A stretch of DNA of 64,000 bases from Omphiscola glabra (GCA_964017045.1 OZ024809.1:11228307-11292306), one strand, 5' to 3'; positions 23,612 to 34,690 are shown, counted from the stretch's first letter. The notes: generated by a model from the sequence alone, not told the origin. Numbers and translations are program-made.

Positions 23612-23982
23612 GAGTGTGTGTACTTGTGGGAGTTCTAGAGTGTGTACTTGTGGGAGTTCTAGAGTGTGTACTTGTGTGAGTTCTAGAGTGTGTACTTGCG
23701 GGAGTTCTAGAGTGTGTACTTGCGAGAGTTCTAGCGTGTGTACTTGCGGGAGTTCTAGAGTGTGTACTTGCGGGAGTTCTAGAGTGTGTACTTGCGGGAG
23801 TTCTAGAGTGTGTACTTGCGGGAGTTCTAGAGTGTGTACTTGCGGGAGTTCTAGAGTGTGTACTTGCGGGAATTCTAGAGTGTGTACTTGCGAGAGTTCT
23901 AGACTGTGTATTTGCGGGAGTTCTAGACTGTGTACTTGTGGGAGTTCTAGAGTGTGTACATGCGGGAGTTCTAGAGTGTGTC
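23612..23982. repeat. Minisatellite, 24-bp unit x ~15.5
   Basis: The unit core is GTGTACTTGCGGGAGTTC followed by TAGAGT. Left-end units have TGTGGGAG and central units GCGGGAG. Confidence 0.95.
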
Positions 23983-24000
23983 CCAAAGACTATTGGCCTA

Positions 24001-24066
24001 AGTGGGTGGGTGTGTCCTAGTGGTGGGTGTCCTAGTCGTGGGTGTGTCCTAGTGGTGGGTGTGAGC
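24001..24066. repeat. Short repeat, ~17-bp unit x ~4
   Basis: GTGGGTGTGTCCTAGTG-like units immediately follow the 24-bp array. Confidence 0.85.
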
Positions 24067-24179
24067 TACTGTGTGGTTGTACTTGTGGGTTCTAATTACG
24101 AAACTGTTCTCCCTTACTATACTCCCCACCCTACATTAACTACCACCCTCTTTCCCCGCTCTCTCCCGACCCCATTACC

Positions 24180-25929
24180 CAAGTCTAGTTAACCCATTTT
24201 CTCAGACCCACTGCCCAAGTATTGCTGACCCACTCTCCGTCGACCCACTAACAAAGTCTTGCTTATTCAGATTCTCCTTGACCCCTGACCAAGTCTAGTC
24301 GACCAACTACACACGTCTAGCTCACCCATTCTAGCTGAACTACTCTCCCCCAACCCATTAACCCAGTCTAGCTCAAACCCTACCCAAGTTTAGCTCACTC
24401 ACCATCCAAGCCTAGCTCAGACCCTACCCAAGTTTAGCTCACTCACCATGCAAGCCTAGCTCAAACCCTACCCAAGTTTAGCTCACTCACCATCCGTCTT
24501 TCTCATTTAACACTCAAGTCTAGCTCAAACACTACTCAAGTTTAGCTCACTCACCATCCGTCTTTCTCAGTTAACACTCAAGTCTAGCTCAAACACTACT
24601 CAAGTTTAGCTCACTCACCATCCGAGTCTAGCTCACCCACTACCCAAGTTTAGCTCACTCACCATCCGTCTCTCTCATTTAACACTCAAGTCTAGCTCAA
24701 ACACTACTCAAGTTTAGCTCACTCACCATCCGTCTTTCTCATTTAACACTCAAGTCTAGCTCAAACACTACTCAAGTTTAGCTCACTCACCATCCGAGTC
24801 TAGCTCACCCACTACCCAAGTTTAGCTCACTCACCATCCGTCTTTCTCATTTAACACTCAAGTCTAGCTCAAACACTACCCAAGTTTAGCTCACTCACCC
24901 TCCGAGTCTAGCTCACCCACTACCCAAGTTTAGCTCACTCACTATCCAAGTCTAGCTCACTCACTACCCAAGTCTAGTTCATTCACCATCCAAGTCTAGC
25001 TCACCCACTACCCAAGTCTAGCTCAATCACCACCCAAGTCTAGCTCACCCACTACCCAAGTCTAGCTCACCCACTACCCAAGTCTAGCTCACTCACCATC
25101 CAAGTCTAGCTCACCCACTACCCAAGTTTAGCTCACTCACCATCCAAGTCTAGCTCACCCACTACCCAAGTTTAGCTCACTCACCATCCAAGCCTAGCCC
25201 AAACACTACCCAAGTTTAGCTCACTCACTATCCAAGTCTAGCTCACCCACTGCCCAAGTCTAGCTCACCCACTACCCAAGTCTAGCTCGCTCACCATCCA
25301 AGTCTAGCTCACCCACTACCCAAGTTTAGCTCACTCACTATCCAAGTCTAGCTCACCCACTACCCAAGTCTAGCTCACCCTCTACCCAAGTCTAGCTCAC
25401 CCACTACCCAAGTCTAGCTCACTCCCCATCCAAGTCTAGCTCACCCACTACCCAAGTCTAGCTCACCCTCTACCCAAGTCTAGCTCACCCACTACCCAAG
25501 TTTAGCTCACTCACTATCCAAGTCTAGCTCACCCACTACCCAAGTCTAGCTCACCCTCTACCCAAGTCTAGCTCACTCCCCATCCAAGTCTAGCTCACCC
25601 ACTACCCAAGTCTAGCTCACTCACCATCCAAGTCTAGCTCACCCACTACCCAAGTTTAGCTCACTCACTATCCAAGTCTAGCTCACCCACTACCCAAGTC
25701 TAGCTCACCCTCTACCCAAGTCTAGCTCACCCACTACCCAAGTCTAGCTCACTCCCCATCCAAGTCTAGCTCACCCACTACCCAAGTCTAGCTCACTCAC
25801 CATCCAAGCCTAGCTCAAACACTACCCAAGTTTAGCTCACTCACTATCCAAGTCTTGCTCACTTGATATCCAAGTTAGCTGACCCCCTCTCCCCCGACCC
25901 ACTACCCAAGTGTAGCTCACCCCCTAGCC
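24180..25929. repeat. 22-bp satellite x ~79 with higher-order variants
   Basis: The unit is AAGTCTAGCTCACCCACTAC plus CC. Between about 24480 and 24890 a divergent unit (CATCCGTCTTTCTCATTTAA) recurs about every 64-110 bp, marking a multi-unit higher-order repeat. The right part is more uniform. The array is cut at 25930 by a MITE and resumes briefly after it at 26297-26330. Confidence 0.95.
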
Positions 25930-26296
25930 CAGGGGTGGGCAAACTACGGCCCGCGGGCCACATGCGGCCCGGCAACTGATATTATGTGGCCCTCGGAAGC
26001 ATTAAGAAATTTTTTTTAATTACTTAGTTTTTAAGTTATTTTGTTGAATTTTACAGAACTTCATGTACCGTACCGTTATGATTGTTTTAACAATGTTTGA
26101 TCAACTTTCTAATTCTCTATTTTTTTAAAACAGTCCTTGACTTTTGTCATGTAAGGCTACAAAGCGAATTTACCGATTTTAACATAGAGAAATGTTTATC
26201 GGCATAAAATTGGACATAATATACATCCGCCCCCCCCCACAATAGCCATTACATATGTCAATGTGGCCCGCCGCACAAAAAGTTTGCCCACCCCTG
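25930..26296 (+). mobile_element. hAT-type MITE (CAGGGGTGGGCAAAC), 367 bp
   Basis: The terminal inverted repeats are CAGGGGTGGGCAAAC and GTTTGCCCACCCCTG with at most one difference. Subterminal GGCCCGCGGGCC and GTGGCCCGCCGCAC are typical of this widespread hAT MITE type. The flanks share CCCTAGCC, offset by 2 bp on the right, as expected for an 8-bp target duplication with a small change. It sits inside the 22-bp array and so post-dates it. Confidence 0.88.
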
Positions 26297-26540
26297 CGCC
26301 CTAGCCCGAGTCTAGCTCACCAACTCTCTCCCCTAACCCAGTTTTTGGAGAGCCGATCGCCGCGAAATTTCGGACCATTCCCTGACAATCTCTAATCAAG
26401 GGGCGATTATCTCACGCCGGGACACATGCACAAACACAATGAATTCTCTCCCTTTACTAACTGGATTGAAAAGACACAGCGCTCTGTGTACGAGACACAT
26501 CAAATAAATCACACTGACACGTGTACCAGACAAAGCAGAC

Positions 26541-26936
26541 ACTCAAGCAACGCACTTATAAGAATCCCAATTTTTCTACACCCCTTCCCCACGCCCATGA
26601 ACTATACTAAACCTTCTGATGTCCCAACCACTTTTAAACCGAATATTTTTTACACCATACTTACACTGAGACGATTTCATTTCCCGAAAAGAAAATATTA
26701 CGCGCCAAACGCAGTTGCGTTATTTATAAATAAATACATCATTTAGCGTAGTTAATGGGAATTATATTTTTGCGCGTTATTGAACTCGTTATTGAACCAT
26801 ATACTTTCTTTAAAACATAGAGAATTATGTGATAAATATTGTCAATTACCATATACGCTGAATAGGATGCAGCCAGAGATGGAAGCAGTCCACGGCTCAC
26901 ACCAGAAGCGTAATATAATATATAAGAGATTATGTT
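26541..26936 (+). mobile_element. Dispersed repeat family R, copy 1
   Basis: The copy at 54699-55136 matches it along its length. Shared landmarks are AGAATCCCAATTTTT, CCGAATATTTTTTACACCAT, GCGCCAAACGCAGT and GGAAGCAGTCCAC, ending in a TATATAAGAGAT tail. There is no coding capacity and I cannot assign a class. A third, split copy lies in reverse at 34155-34672. Confidence 0.8.
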
Positions 26937-27337
26937 AAACCCAATCTTAAAAAAACCATTCAGACCAGTCCAACTTCAACACCAGACGCCATGCAGCCCA
27001 CTAGCAAAAAGGGTTTTAAAAACTCTTTTCATAGAACGAATTCATCTACATTCATTCATTTTTATCTTTACACATCTCCGATGCAGACCTGTTTACCCTC
27101 AAACTCCTAAAATAGTACAATATCGTCTCAAAATCGTACAATACAGTACCATAATAGTAAATAAATAAAAATACAGTAGTATAATACAGCATACATTAGT
27201 TATATAATAACTACTGGTATCGCGTGTTCAGTGGAATCGAGTTAACCTGGCGTCAAAAAATGGAACGCGTTATAAAAAAATAATTATGTCTTAAAATTAG
27301 GTCATATAAAGCAAACAAATGAGAGGAGGGGCCATCT
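26937..27337. other. Unassigned spacer
   Basis: No gene is supported. It includes several AATAGTACAATA-like short repeats at about 27110-27190. Confidence 0.45.
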
Positions 27338-27345
27338 ATCTAGCA

Positions 27346-27542
27346 CAGCGGTTCTCAACCTGTGGGTCGCAACCCCTTTGGGGGTCGCACGACCCTTTCC
27401 CAGGGGTCACCTAAGACCATCTAAAAACACATATACTCTACAGTTATGAAGTAGTAACTAAAATAATTTTGTGGCTGTGGGGTCGCAAAACATGAGGAAC
27501 TGCATTAAAGGGTCGCGGCATTAGGAAGGTTGAGAACCACTG
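27346..27542 (+). mobile_element. hAT-type MITE, ~197-bp family, copy 2 (intact)
   Basis: The 197-bp element has termini CAGCGGTTCTCAACC and GGTTGAGAACCACTG. A perfect 8-bp target duplication, ATCTAGCA, lies at 27338-27345 and 27543-27550. It is the best-preserved member of the family in the window and is non-coding. Confidence 0.95.
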
Positions 27543-27723
27543 ATCTAGCACGTACCGGTACCCATAAAAGTCAAATTATGTAACCCCCTCCCCCTGTTGA
27601 ACGCGTATTTTGTATGGACCCCCCCCCCCCAATAACAATAATAAAAAATTAACAAAATTATATATTATGATGTTATAGTAAAAATTATGACACGGATTTT
27701 CACTACAGGTGATTCGCCCAGCC

Positions 27724-27931
27724 CAGTGGTTCCCATAATATGCGTCACGTCGCCCTTGTGCGCTCATTGCCCTGGGGCAGGGCCATGAGAATTGGCGAAG
27801 AGCAAAAGGCGCGAAAATCATCTTGCGAAAGGAACTTATTTCGAAGTGTACGTATAAGAATTTCACACAGTGAGCCTGGTAAAAACCTAATGTGGCATAG
27901 GCGCCGGCAAACAACAATTTTAGAGCCACTG
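27724..27931 (+). mobile_element. hAT-like MITE (CAGTGGTTCCC)
   Basis: The left end is CAGTGGTTCCC and the right end is GAGCCACTG. The flanks GCCCAGCC and GCGTAGCC agree at 6 of 8 positions, consistent with an aged 8-bp duplication. Confidence 0.6.
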
Positions 27932-27939
27932 GCGTAGCC

Positions 27940-29783
27940 CAAAGAAGTCTACGTCACACGTGCGCTGCGGTGGACTAAACATTACTGTAATTTCTCTACT
28001 ACTAGCGAGTTAATTTGTGAAAATAAATCTTGACAACATCATGATGATAATTCCTACTAAACATTGGGTGGTATTTTACAGCATTCGAGATATAAATAGA
28101 ATGCTATTTTTGGACTTTCAGAGTTTCGGAATGAACTGTGTAGAATTTTTTAATAAGGCACGCACTTTCTGCCGAGGGAACCCCCCCCACCAAACAAACT
28201 GTCATTACGAAGTGTGGCGGTGTATAGATTCAAATATTTAGACCAGCGCCACACACACAATCTCCCAAATCAACACCAATCCTTTAGCCCTTGATTGCTA
28301 ATGAAAATGACAAGTCCGACTTGCAGATTGTGCAGTGTGCGTATGATGGAACCTTCTATGAAGATTGCAAATCAGTAAATTTTGGATAATTTAAACTTTC
28401 TTTTTCTGTTGTTGAATCTGACTTTTATCGGTAGAATTAAAATTAAAAGTTTCCTCTTCATCATCGGTTTCGCGTGCTTTTCATTTTGTCACGGCCATCT
28501 CGTAATATACTAACTAGGCAAGCTAAACTACTGTAACGAAAAAAAAAAAAAGGATCGCCGATTCCATTAACGGTAATATTAAAATCCCGCAATGAGCACA
28601 TCCGACAGTGTAGCCAAATTCGAATGCCAGAGCTGTTTGGACAATGGGACTTCCCATATATAACATACCGGTAGGCAAAATAAAAAAATATTCCTTCCCC
28701 CTTCCCCCAGCCGCACCTTGTCAACGTAAGGGCTATCCTACCATTACGTACGTGCTAGGGATGCGCATGACAGCTTCTATGGGAGGGGGGATCACCAGAA
28801 TGCACCTACTACATTTATGCATGAATTCTACAATAATTATCCTGACAGTCTCTTATAGAGCCAACTTTAAACCTGCAAATCTGTGAAATCCGTGAATGCT
28901 AATTATAGGCCAAGTATTAATTATTATTATTAAGGCTATACAAATATCAGCACAATGTTTGGCAGTTATCGTATACTTGTATACTAAGGCTTAGTGTTTT
29001 CATTAAGAGATCGCTGTAGTGGTAATATTTAACAGGACAAAGTCACAACACACTGTAGTCCACAAGCACGTCTTTCCGTGCTGTGACGTCATTATTTCGC
29101 TCGGCAGAGCCAACCTATCCCCCCCACCCCCCCCCATTAATAGGGGGGAATAAATGTGATTCCAAACTGTTGTATTAAAATCGCTGAGGGGATAGAGCTG
29201 CTTTGCGAGTTCTAAAAATATTTTTTAAATGCCGCCGACTAGATCTTATAAAATATGCCCAAACCTAACATTCCAGTGCAGAACAGTTGGATAATGTATT
29301 TTATTTAAAAACTTCACTAGTTTTCTTTTTTCACAATTGCCGCGGTTCAGAAGAACAAAATAATTATGTAACAAAACTACATCACAGGCGTGGTAGCAGT
29401 CAAAGGGGATGGTGAGTGAAGTTGTCGCTAGGGCGACTAGTGTAAATATTACTGTTGACCAACATAGCTAGTTCACTGTGACACACATAGCAACAATATG
29501 ACGATCACCAACCTCAATACGATACGTTGCGGTGATATTTTTATATCCTTTGACACGTCCACCAATCCCCCTACACATGCGCTGGTATGACACACATTTC
29601 CTCAACGACCCCCACCTCCCTATCAGTGCGTACATAATACAATGAAGGATGGTCCCAAACTTTTAAAAAAAAATATTCCAACCAATCGTTTTTCTCGGTT
29701 CATTCACTGCCAGATCTTTTTTAGAAAGTGCTAAAACTTCCAAAACCGAAAATTTATTATTATTTTTTTTAATTGGATTTTTT
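27940..29783. other. Unassigned spacer
   Basis: No gene or repeat is supported. Small open frames at 28017-28241 and 28461-28886 have no recognisable domain. C-runs lie near 29118. Confidence 0.5.
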
Positions 29784-29910
29784 GTTTACCCGGTCTCTGA
29801 AAATCGTAGTTTTGGCGGGTCTCGGCGTACAATCGTAAAAGACATCTAAAAAGCGTACATTGTACGCCAAAATCGTAAGAGTAAACAGGTCTGCCGATGA
29901 CATTAGCACG
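29784..29910. mobile_element. Possible small inverted-repeat element
   Basis: TGTTTACCCGG at the left and AGTAAACAGG at the right are roughly inverted, as are CGTAGTTTTGGCG and CGCCAAAATCGTA further in. A palindrome GCGTACATTGTACGC is nearby. The boundaries are uncertain. Confidence 0.4.
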
Positions 29911-29987
29911 GACTATTGTAGAACCTCGCTATAACGCTACCTCACTAGTCACGCGATCCGATTTTATGGAGCCCAATTATCGCTTTA

Positions 29988-30330
29988 TAATATGGTTCCC
30001 ATAACGTGGTTCCCATAGTGTGGTGTAGAGACAAAACGAATTTCAGCTTCGGCGCCAAAAGTGGCCAATTGTCACTTTCGGCCTAAATTTGGTTTCGGTC
30101 GAAACCAAAAAGTTAAAATTTAGGTCTTATATCGGCTTCGGACGAAACGTTAACTTTCGGTTTCGGCCGAAATCATTTTTAAATTTCGGCCTAGTTTCGG
30201 TTTCAACCGAAATCAGAAAATCACTTTCGGTCGGTCTCTAGTGAGGTTCCCATAGTGTAGTCCCCAAAGTGTGGGTCTCTTAGTATTTTTCCCATAGTTG
30301 GGTTCCCATAATGTGGCTCCTCAGTATAGG
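29988..30330. repeat. Degenerate minisatellite GGTTCCCATA(A/G)TGTG, interrupted
   Basis: About eight ~17-bp units lie on both sides of the MITE at 30026-30240, showing that the MITE inserted into a pre-existing array. Confidence 0.8.
30026..30240 (+). mobile_element. hAT-like MITE with TTTCGG-rich interior
   Basis: The ends are TAGAGAC and GTCTCTA. Flanking GTGTGGTG and GTGAGGTT match at 6 of 8 positions. The interior is full of TTTCGG and CGGCCGAAA motifs in both orientations. Confidence 0.65.
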
Positions 30331-31139
30331 AAACCAGGAATAACACTTAACACAAGGCTACGTGCATGTAGCTATTCATTATTTACCACTACGTCAACAT
30401 AATGCTAATACACAGGATTACAAAAAATACAACGTGACACACATTCCTCCTGCCACTCACAGAGGAATTCCTGTCACTAACAGCAAGCGTCAGTGCTGCA
30501 GAGCACAGCGATTTTATAAGTGGAAGCAAGTGGCACACAGTGCGTGTATCTAAAGGTCTAAACATGTTGCGTGTTTCCACAGGCCTAGACATGGGTTTGT
30601 TGTATCTACAGGCCTAAGCAGTTTCTTTCAGAAGGGCATTAACGTATTTCTGTCCAACTTCGAGCTCAGCATGTACCCCCCCCCCCCAATGGTGGTACCC
30701 CGATGTCATCATGGCTGCCAATTGTTTTTTGTCTCCCCCACTTTCATCTATCATGCTGGGGGCAAATTAATGCAATAAAGGTAGACATTCTCATATTTTC
30801 CCCCTATTTGGCTAAAGTTTCAAATAGTGTCCCGCACCGGAAGGCACTTTTATAAAATATGAAAGGGTGCCATTTTCGGATGACTACACTTTTAATTTTT
30901 GGTTGGGTGGGGCGTGGCAAACATCTTGACCTGATCCGTGCGGCAAATACCCACGATTGGCCACCGATGTTCTCAAATGCATCATTGTTATCAGGGCCTT
31001 TATGAAATATGACTTGAAAAATGGGATGTTCAGTTATCCAATAATGAAAACACGTAAACCTTGACAGCGGTCCTAGGGCCATAAGTGAAAGTGAAGATCC
31101 AAACGAGGCTGGTTAGTCAGAAAAGTTTGTCTTAGATGA
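30331..31139. other. Unassigned spacer
   Basis: No gene is supported. A short CAGGCCTA repeat lies near 30560-30620 and a C-run near 30676. Confidence 0.5.
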
Positions 31140-31470
31140 CGGCAATTCTGGTCTGCGAGTACCATTGAAAGGATGCCGGATTGCAGAGCAGCAAAAGTGA
31201 TACACAGGCAGAAGCCTCGGGGCAGACGACTCACCGGTCGCCTAAGGCTGAGATGGATCGACGATGTAGAGAAGGATTTACACCAGTTGAGGGTTCGCGC
31301 ATGGAGGCGGAAAGCCACGTAACGTTACGAACGGAAGGATGTGGTGCAGCAGGCCAGGGCTCTACATGTGCAGTAGCGCCACTGATGGTGATGTCTGAAT
31401 GAAAAGATGTGGAGCAGGCCAGGGCCATACACGGGCCGTAGTGACACTGATAATGATGAGTACCATGGCA
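31140..31470 (+). mobile_element. LINE 3' relic: C-terminal tail of a non-LTR retrotransposon ORF2
   Basis: In frame from about 31140 it reads RMPDCRAAKVIHRQKPRGRR, then LRLRWIDDVEKDL and RAWRRKA, then TAA, followed in frame by RYERKDVVQQARAL. This Arg/Trp-rich pattern is the well-known C-terminal tail of many animal LINE ORF2 proteins after the reverse transcriptase. The TAA sits where the intact tail continues, so it is a pseudogene. No RT core is present. The segment GGCCAGGGC through the GATGATG-like tail occurs twice (about 31353-31391 and 31415-31457), a duplicated 3' end. Confidence 0.75.
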
Positions 31471-31820
31471 CATGACCCTGAGGTGGTTGTTTCTCTAACA
31501 AAGTCATCGACGCAAGGAAATAATCACACCACTGAATATTGGTCATACAGGAATTGCAAGCAGATGAGATGGTGAATAATTTACAACCCTCATCACAACC
31601 CCCCCCCTTCCCCCCCCCCCTCAAAAACAACAACAACAACAAGAAAGCACTATGAAAATAAGACATATGCATGGTGCCTGGTTGCACAAGTTCCGAATTA
31701 AATCAAACAAAGTTTGAGCATTACTTTGGGTAAAATTCGCCCGCAATTCGTCTAAAAAAATTAAATACTGCCCTTAAATAAACATCTGTTCAGGAAAACC
31801 ATTTTAGTATCGTAGACTTG
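31471..31820. other. Unassigned spacer
   Basis: It contains C-runs near 31600 and an (AAC)n stretch. No gene is supported. Confidence 0.5.
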
Positions 31821-32046
31821 GTGTACATAGTAAAAGTCTTGTATGTCCTCAACCACTTGGGGCACATAGTAAAAGTCTTGTATGTCCTCAACCACTTGGG
31901 GCACATAGTAAAAGTCTTGTATGTTCCCAACCACTTGGGGCACATAGTAAACGTCTTGCATGTCCTCAACCACTTGGGGCACATAGTAAACGTCTTGCAT
32001 GTCCCCAACCACTTGGGGCACATAGTAAACGTCTTGTATGTCCTCA
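31821..32046. repeat. Minisatellite, 39-bp unit x ~6
   Basis: The unit contains AGTCTTGTATGTCCTCAACC followed by CACTTGGGGCACATAGTAAA. Two variant types (AAAGTCTTGTATG, AACGTCTTGCATG) are grouped left and right. Confidence 0.95.
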
Positions 32047-32186
32047 AGAACTGTTACAACACTCACACGCAGGTAAGGTAGCCTTACAGGGACACCACTC
32101 CATAGTAATATAAACCAACCAGTGAGCGTGCATGGCGAGTAAGCTCCTAATCTTGTCAGCAGAAGGCATCTTCCTACGTCCGCGAC

Positions 32187-32858
32187 ACACTTGAGACCCA
32201 CACCTGATACCCACACCTGAGACCCACACGTGAGACCCACACCTGATACCCACACCTGATACCCACACGTGAGACCCACACCTGATACCCACACTTGATA
32301 CCCACACGTGAGACCCACACCTGATACACACACCTGAGACTCACACGTGATACCCACACCTGAGACCCACACCTGAGACCCACACGTGATACCCACACCT
32401 GAGACCCACACCTGAGACCCACACCTGATACCCACACCTGATAACCACACGTGATACCCACACGTGAGACCCACACCTGATACACACACCTGAGACTCAC
32501 ACGTGATACCCACACCTGAGACCCACACCTGAGACCCACACGTGATACCCACACCTGAGACCCACACCTGAGACCCACACCTGATACCCACACCTGATAA
32601 CCACACCTGATAACCACACGTGGGACCCACACGTGATACCCACACCTGGGACCCACACCTGATAACCACACCTGAGACCCACACGTGATACCCACACCTG
32701 GGACCCACACCTGAGACCCACACCTGATACCCACACCTGATAACCACACGTGGGACCCACACGTGAGACCCACACCTGATACCCACACCTGATAACCACA
32801 CGTGGGACCCACACCTGATACCCACACCTGATAACCACACGTGGGACCCACACGTACA
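32187..32858. repeat. 13-bp minisatellite x ~51, E-box in nearly every unit
   Basis: Units are ACACCTGATACCC, ACACCTGAGACCC, ACACGTGATACCC and ACACGTGAGACCC in irregular but partly repeated order. Almost every unit holds CACCTG or CACGTG. Frames are open in several phases, giving spurious ORFs of up to 359 codons across the array. Confidence 0.96.
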
Positions 32859-33614
32859 AACGTTATTTGATTGACTTGATGCAGCTCTAATATTACACCA
32901 GGTTGTATTGGCATGTCAATAAGTCAAGAATATCAGTAAGATATCCATAAGTCAAGAATATCAGTGAGATATCCATAAATCCAGTATGTCCGGGGCGTGT
33001 CTGTTCCTTCCTCTTTATACGCCACTGTCACCCCAAACTAGCGGTGCATCGCATTGGTTGACAAAACTATCCCAACCACCCGCTCCCCAGCCCCCAAATT
33101 AAACACATACGTTTTTTTACCCTCTGAGTGATTGGTGTTCCTAGGAGGAAAACTCTATCGTGTTCCCACAATTACCATGCGCCAATGACGTCATCGGACC
33201 ACGTGACGAACTGACGGCATAGCTTACTTGCCATCTGTCATTCTGCCACTTACTGTGACGTTTCTAGCACTTGTATTGACACGCCTCGTTTTCATTCCAC
33301 AACGGTTCAACCCCCCCCCCCCCCCCCCGAGCCATGCCATTCGTCGCTAATGAGTTTTCCCGAAGCCACTTAACGACCTAACTAATGTTGATGCATTTGT
33401 TAATGTTTCACTGCAAACACGGCATTAGATGAAAATATTATTTCCCTCCCTTGTTTCGTGATTGCGTGTACTTTTGAATAACAGTACATTTGAAAAGGGA
33501 AAGACTATATTCATACATTTCTTGTCCCCCCCCCCCCCTTTTTTTTGTGTTCGTATCTCTTTGTACGTGAAACGTATCACACAGATATGCCACGCCCATC
33601 AAAACCTCCCATAG
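32859..33614. other. Unassigned, with two 28-bp direct copies and long poly-C
   Basis: Two copies of a CAAGAATATCAGTAAGATAT segment lie at about 32926-32980. An 18-base C-run lies at about 33311-33328 and another C-run followed by T-run near 33526. No gene is supported. Confidence 0.55.
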
Positions 33615-33850
33615 CATCACTTGTGTAGTACGGCACACAAGTTATAGTTATTTACATCACTTGTGTAGTACGGCACACAAGTTATAGTTATTTACATCAC
33701 TTGTGTAGTACGGCACACAAGTTATAGTTATTTACATCACTTGTGTAGTACGGCACACAAGTTATAGTTATTTACATCACTTGTGTAGTACGGCACACAA
33801 GTTATAGTTATTTACATCACTTGTGTAGTACGGCACAAAAGTTATATCCA
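33615..33850. repeat. 40-bp minisatellite x 6, five copies identical, hairpin in each
   Basis: The unit starts CATCACTTGTGTAGTACGGC and continues ACACAAGTTATAGTTATTTA. ACTTGTGT and ACACAAGT are perfect inverted repeats around an 8-nt loop. Copies 1-5 are identical by eye; the sixth is diverged. Confidence 0.97.
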
Positions 33851-33889
33851 TCACTTGCTTCATAACGGTATACATACTGCCTCACGTGA

Positions 33890-34020
33890 TAAATGTATAC
33901 TGCAGACCTGGTATATATACTTACAGACCTGAACTATATGCTGCCAGACCTGATATACACACTGCCAGACCTGATATACACTCTGCCAAATCTGATATAC
34001 ACTCTGCCAGATCAGATAAG
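33890..34020. repeat. Degenerate repeat, ~20-bp unit x ~6
   Basis: GCCAGACCTGATATACAC-like units with decay at the left end. Confidence 0.85.
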
Positions 34021-34154
34021 GACAATATTCTACATTGATCCAAATGAATGGCCATGAATGGCCATGTTCTTAAACATTATAGTGTACATATACATTTTCG
34101 GCACTGAAATATATACACATTTAGATCAAGACAACATATTACATTTAAAGACAA

Positions 34155-34276
34155 ACATCTCTTATATATAGTACGCTTCCGGTGTGACTCGTGGACTGCT
34201 TTAATTTCCGCTGCTTCCTAACAAGATGGCTGCTTCCTATTCCGCGTATTTGATATTGAGAGTATATTACAAATAA
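34155..34276 (-). mobile_element. Dispersed repeat family R, copy 3, left fragment
   Basis: It is reverse-complement to the end of the family as seen at 55000-55136: CTCTTATATATA, GTGGACTGCTT, GCTGCTTCCTA and GAGAGTATATTACAAATAA. It breaks at 34276 and resumes at 34650 after an inserted element. Confidence 0.75.
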
Positions 34277-34649
34277 GGCTGCACCTATTGGTACATTTGT
34301 ACCAGAATTGAGAGGTTGGGATTAAAATACGATTTAAAATATTTTTGTTGGGTTTGTAAGACCAAATGAGGTATCAAATGAAAGATAATTGAATGTACTA
34401 TACGTTTGTAAACTTAATTCTTCATTTTAACTAAAATAAACTACTACAAATGACATCCGAGTAGCATTAGTCAAAATGTACACGGACACGCAGCGCCCCC
34501 ATTCGGACCCGTGACACATTAAACCCAATGCTATTCAAAGCTTTCATTTGATGCCTCATTTTGTCTTACAAACCCAACAAAAATATTTTAAATCGTTTTT
34601 TAATCCCAACCTCTCAATTCTGGTACAAATGTACCAATAGCCACTTCGT
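34277..34649 (+). mobile_element. Fold-back MITE inserted in family R, 373 bp
   Basis: Inverted arms of about 100 bp run from CTATTGGTACATTTGTACCA on the left to its reverse complement ending at 34640. An 8-bp duplication ACAAATAA flanks the insert (34269-34276 and 34650-34657). The uninterrupted homologue at 55010-55025 has one copy of this 8-mer, confirming an insertion. The loop is non-coding. Confidence 0.85.
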
Positions 34650-34672
34650 ACAAATAATTATATATGTTTCAA
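34650..34672 (-). mobile_element. Dispersed repeat family R, copy 3, right fragment
   Basis: ACAAATAATTATATATGTTT continues the family R match interrupted at 34276. Similarity fades where the next minisatellite begins. Confidence 0.65.
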
Positions 34673-34690
34673 TAGCGTGCACAAAGAAAT

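Noticed and set aside
31761..32914. 359-codon and 246-codon minus-strand ORFs
   Set aside because: They are explained by the 39-bp and 13-bp arrays; the apparent protein is VWVSGVGxRCG repeated.
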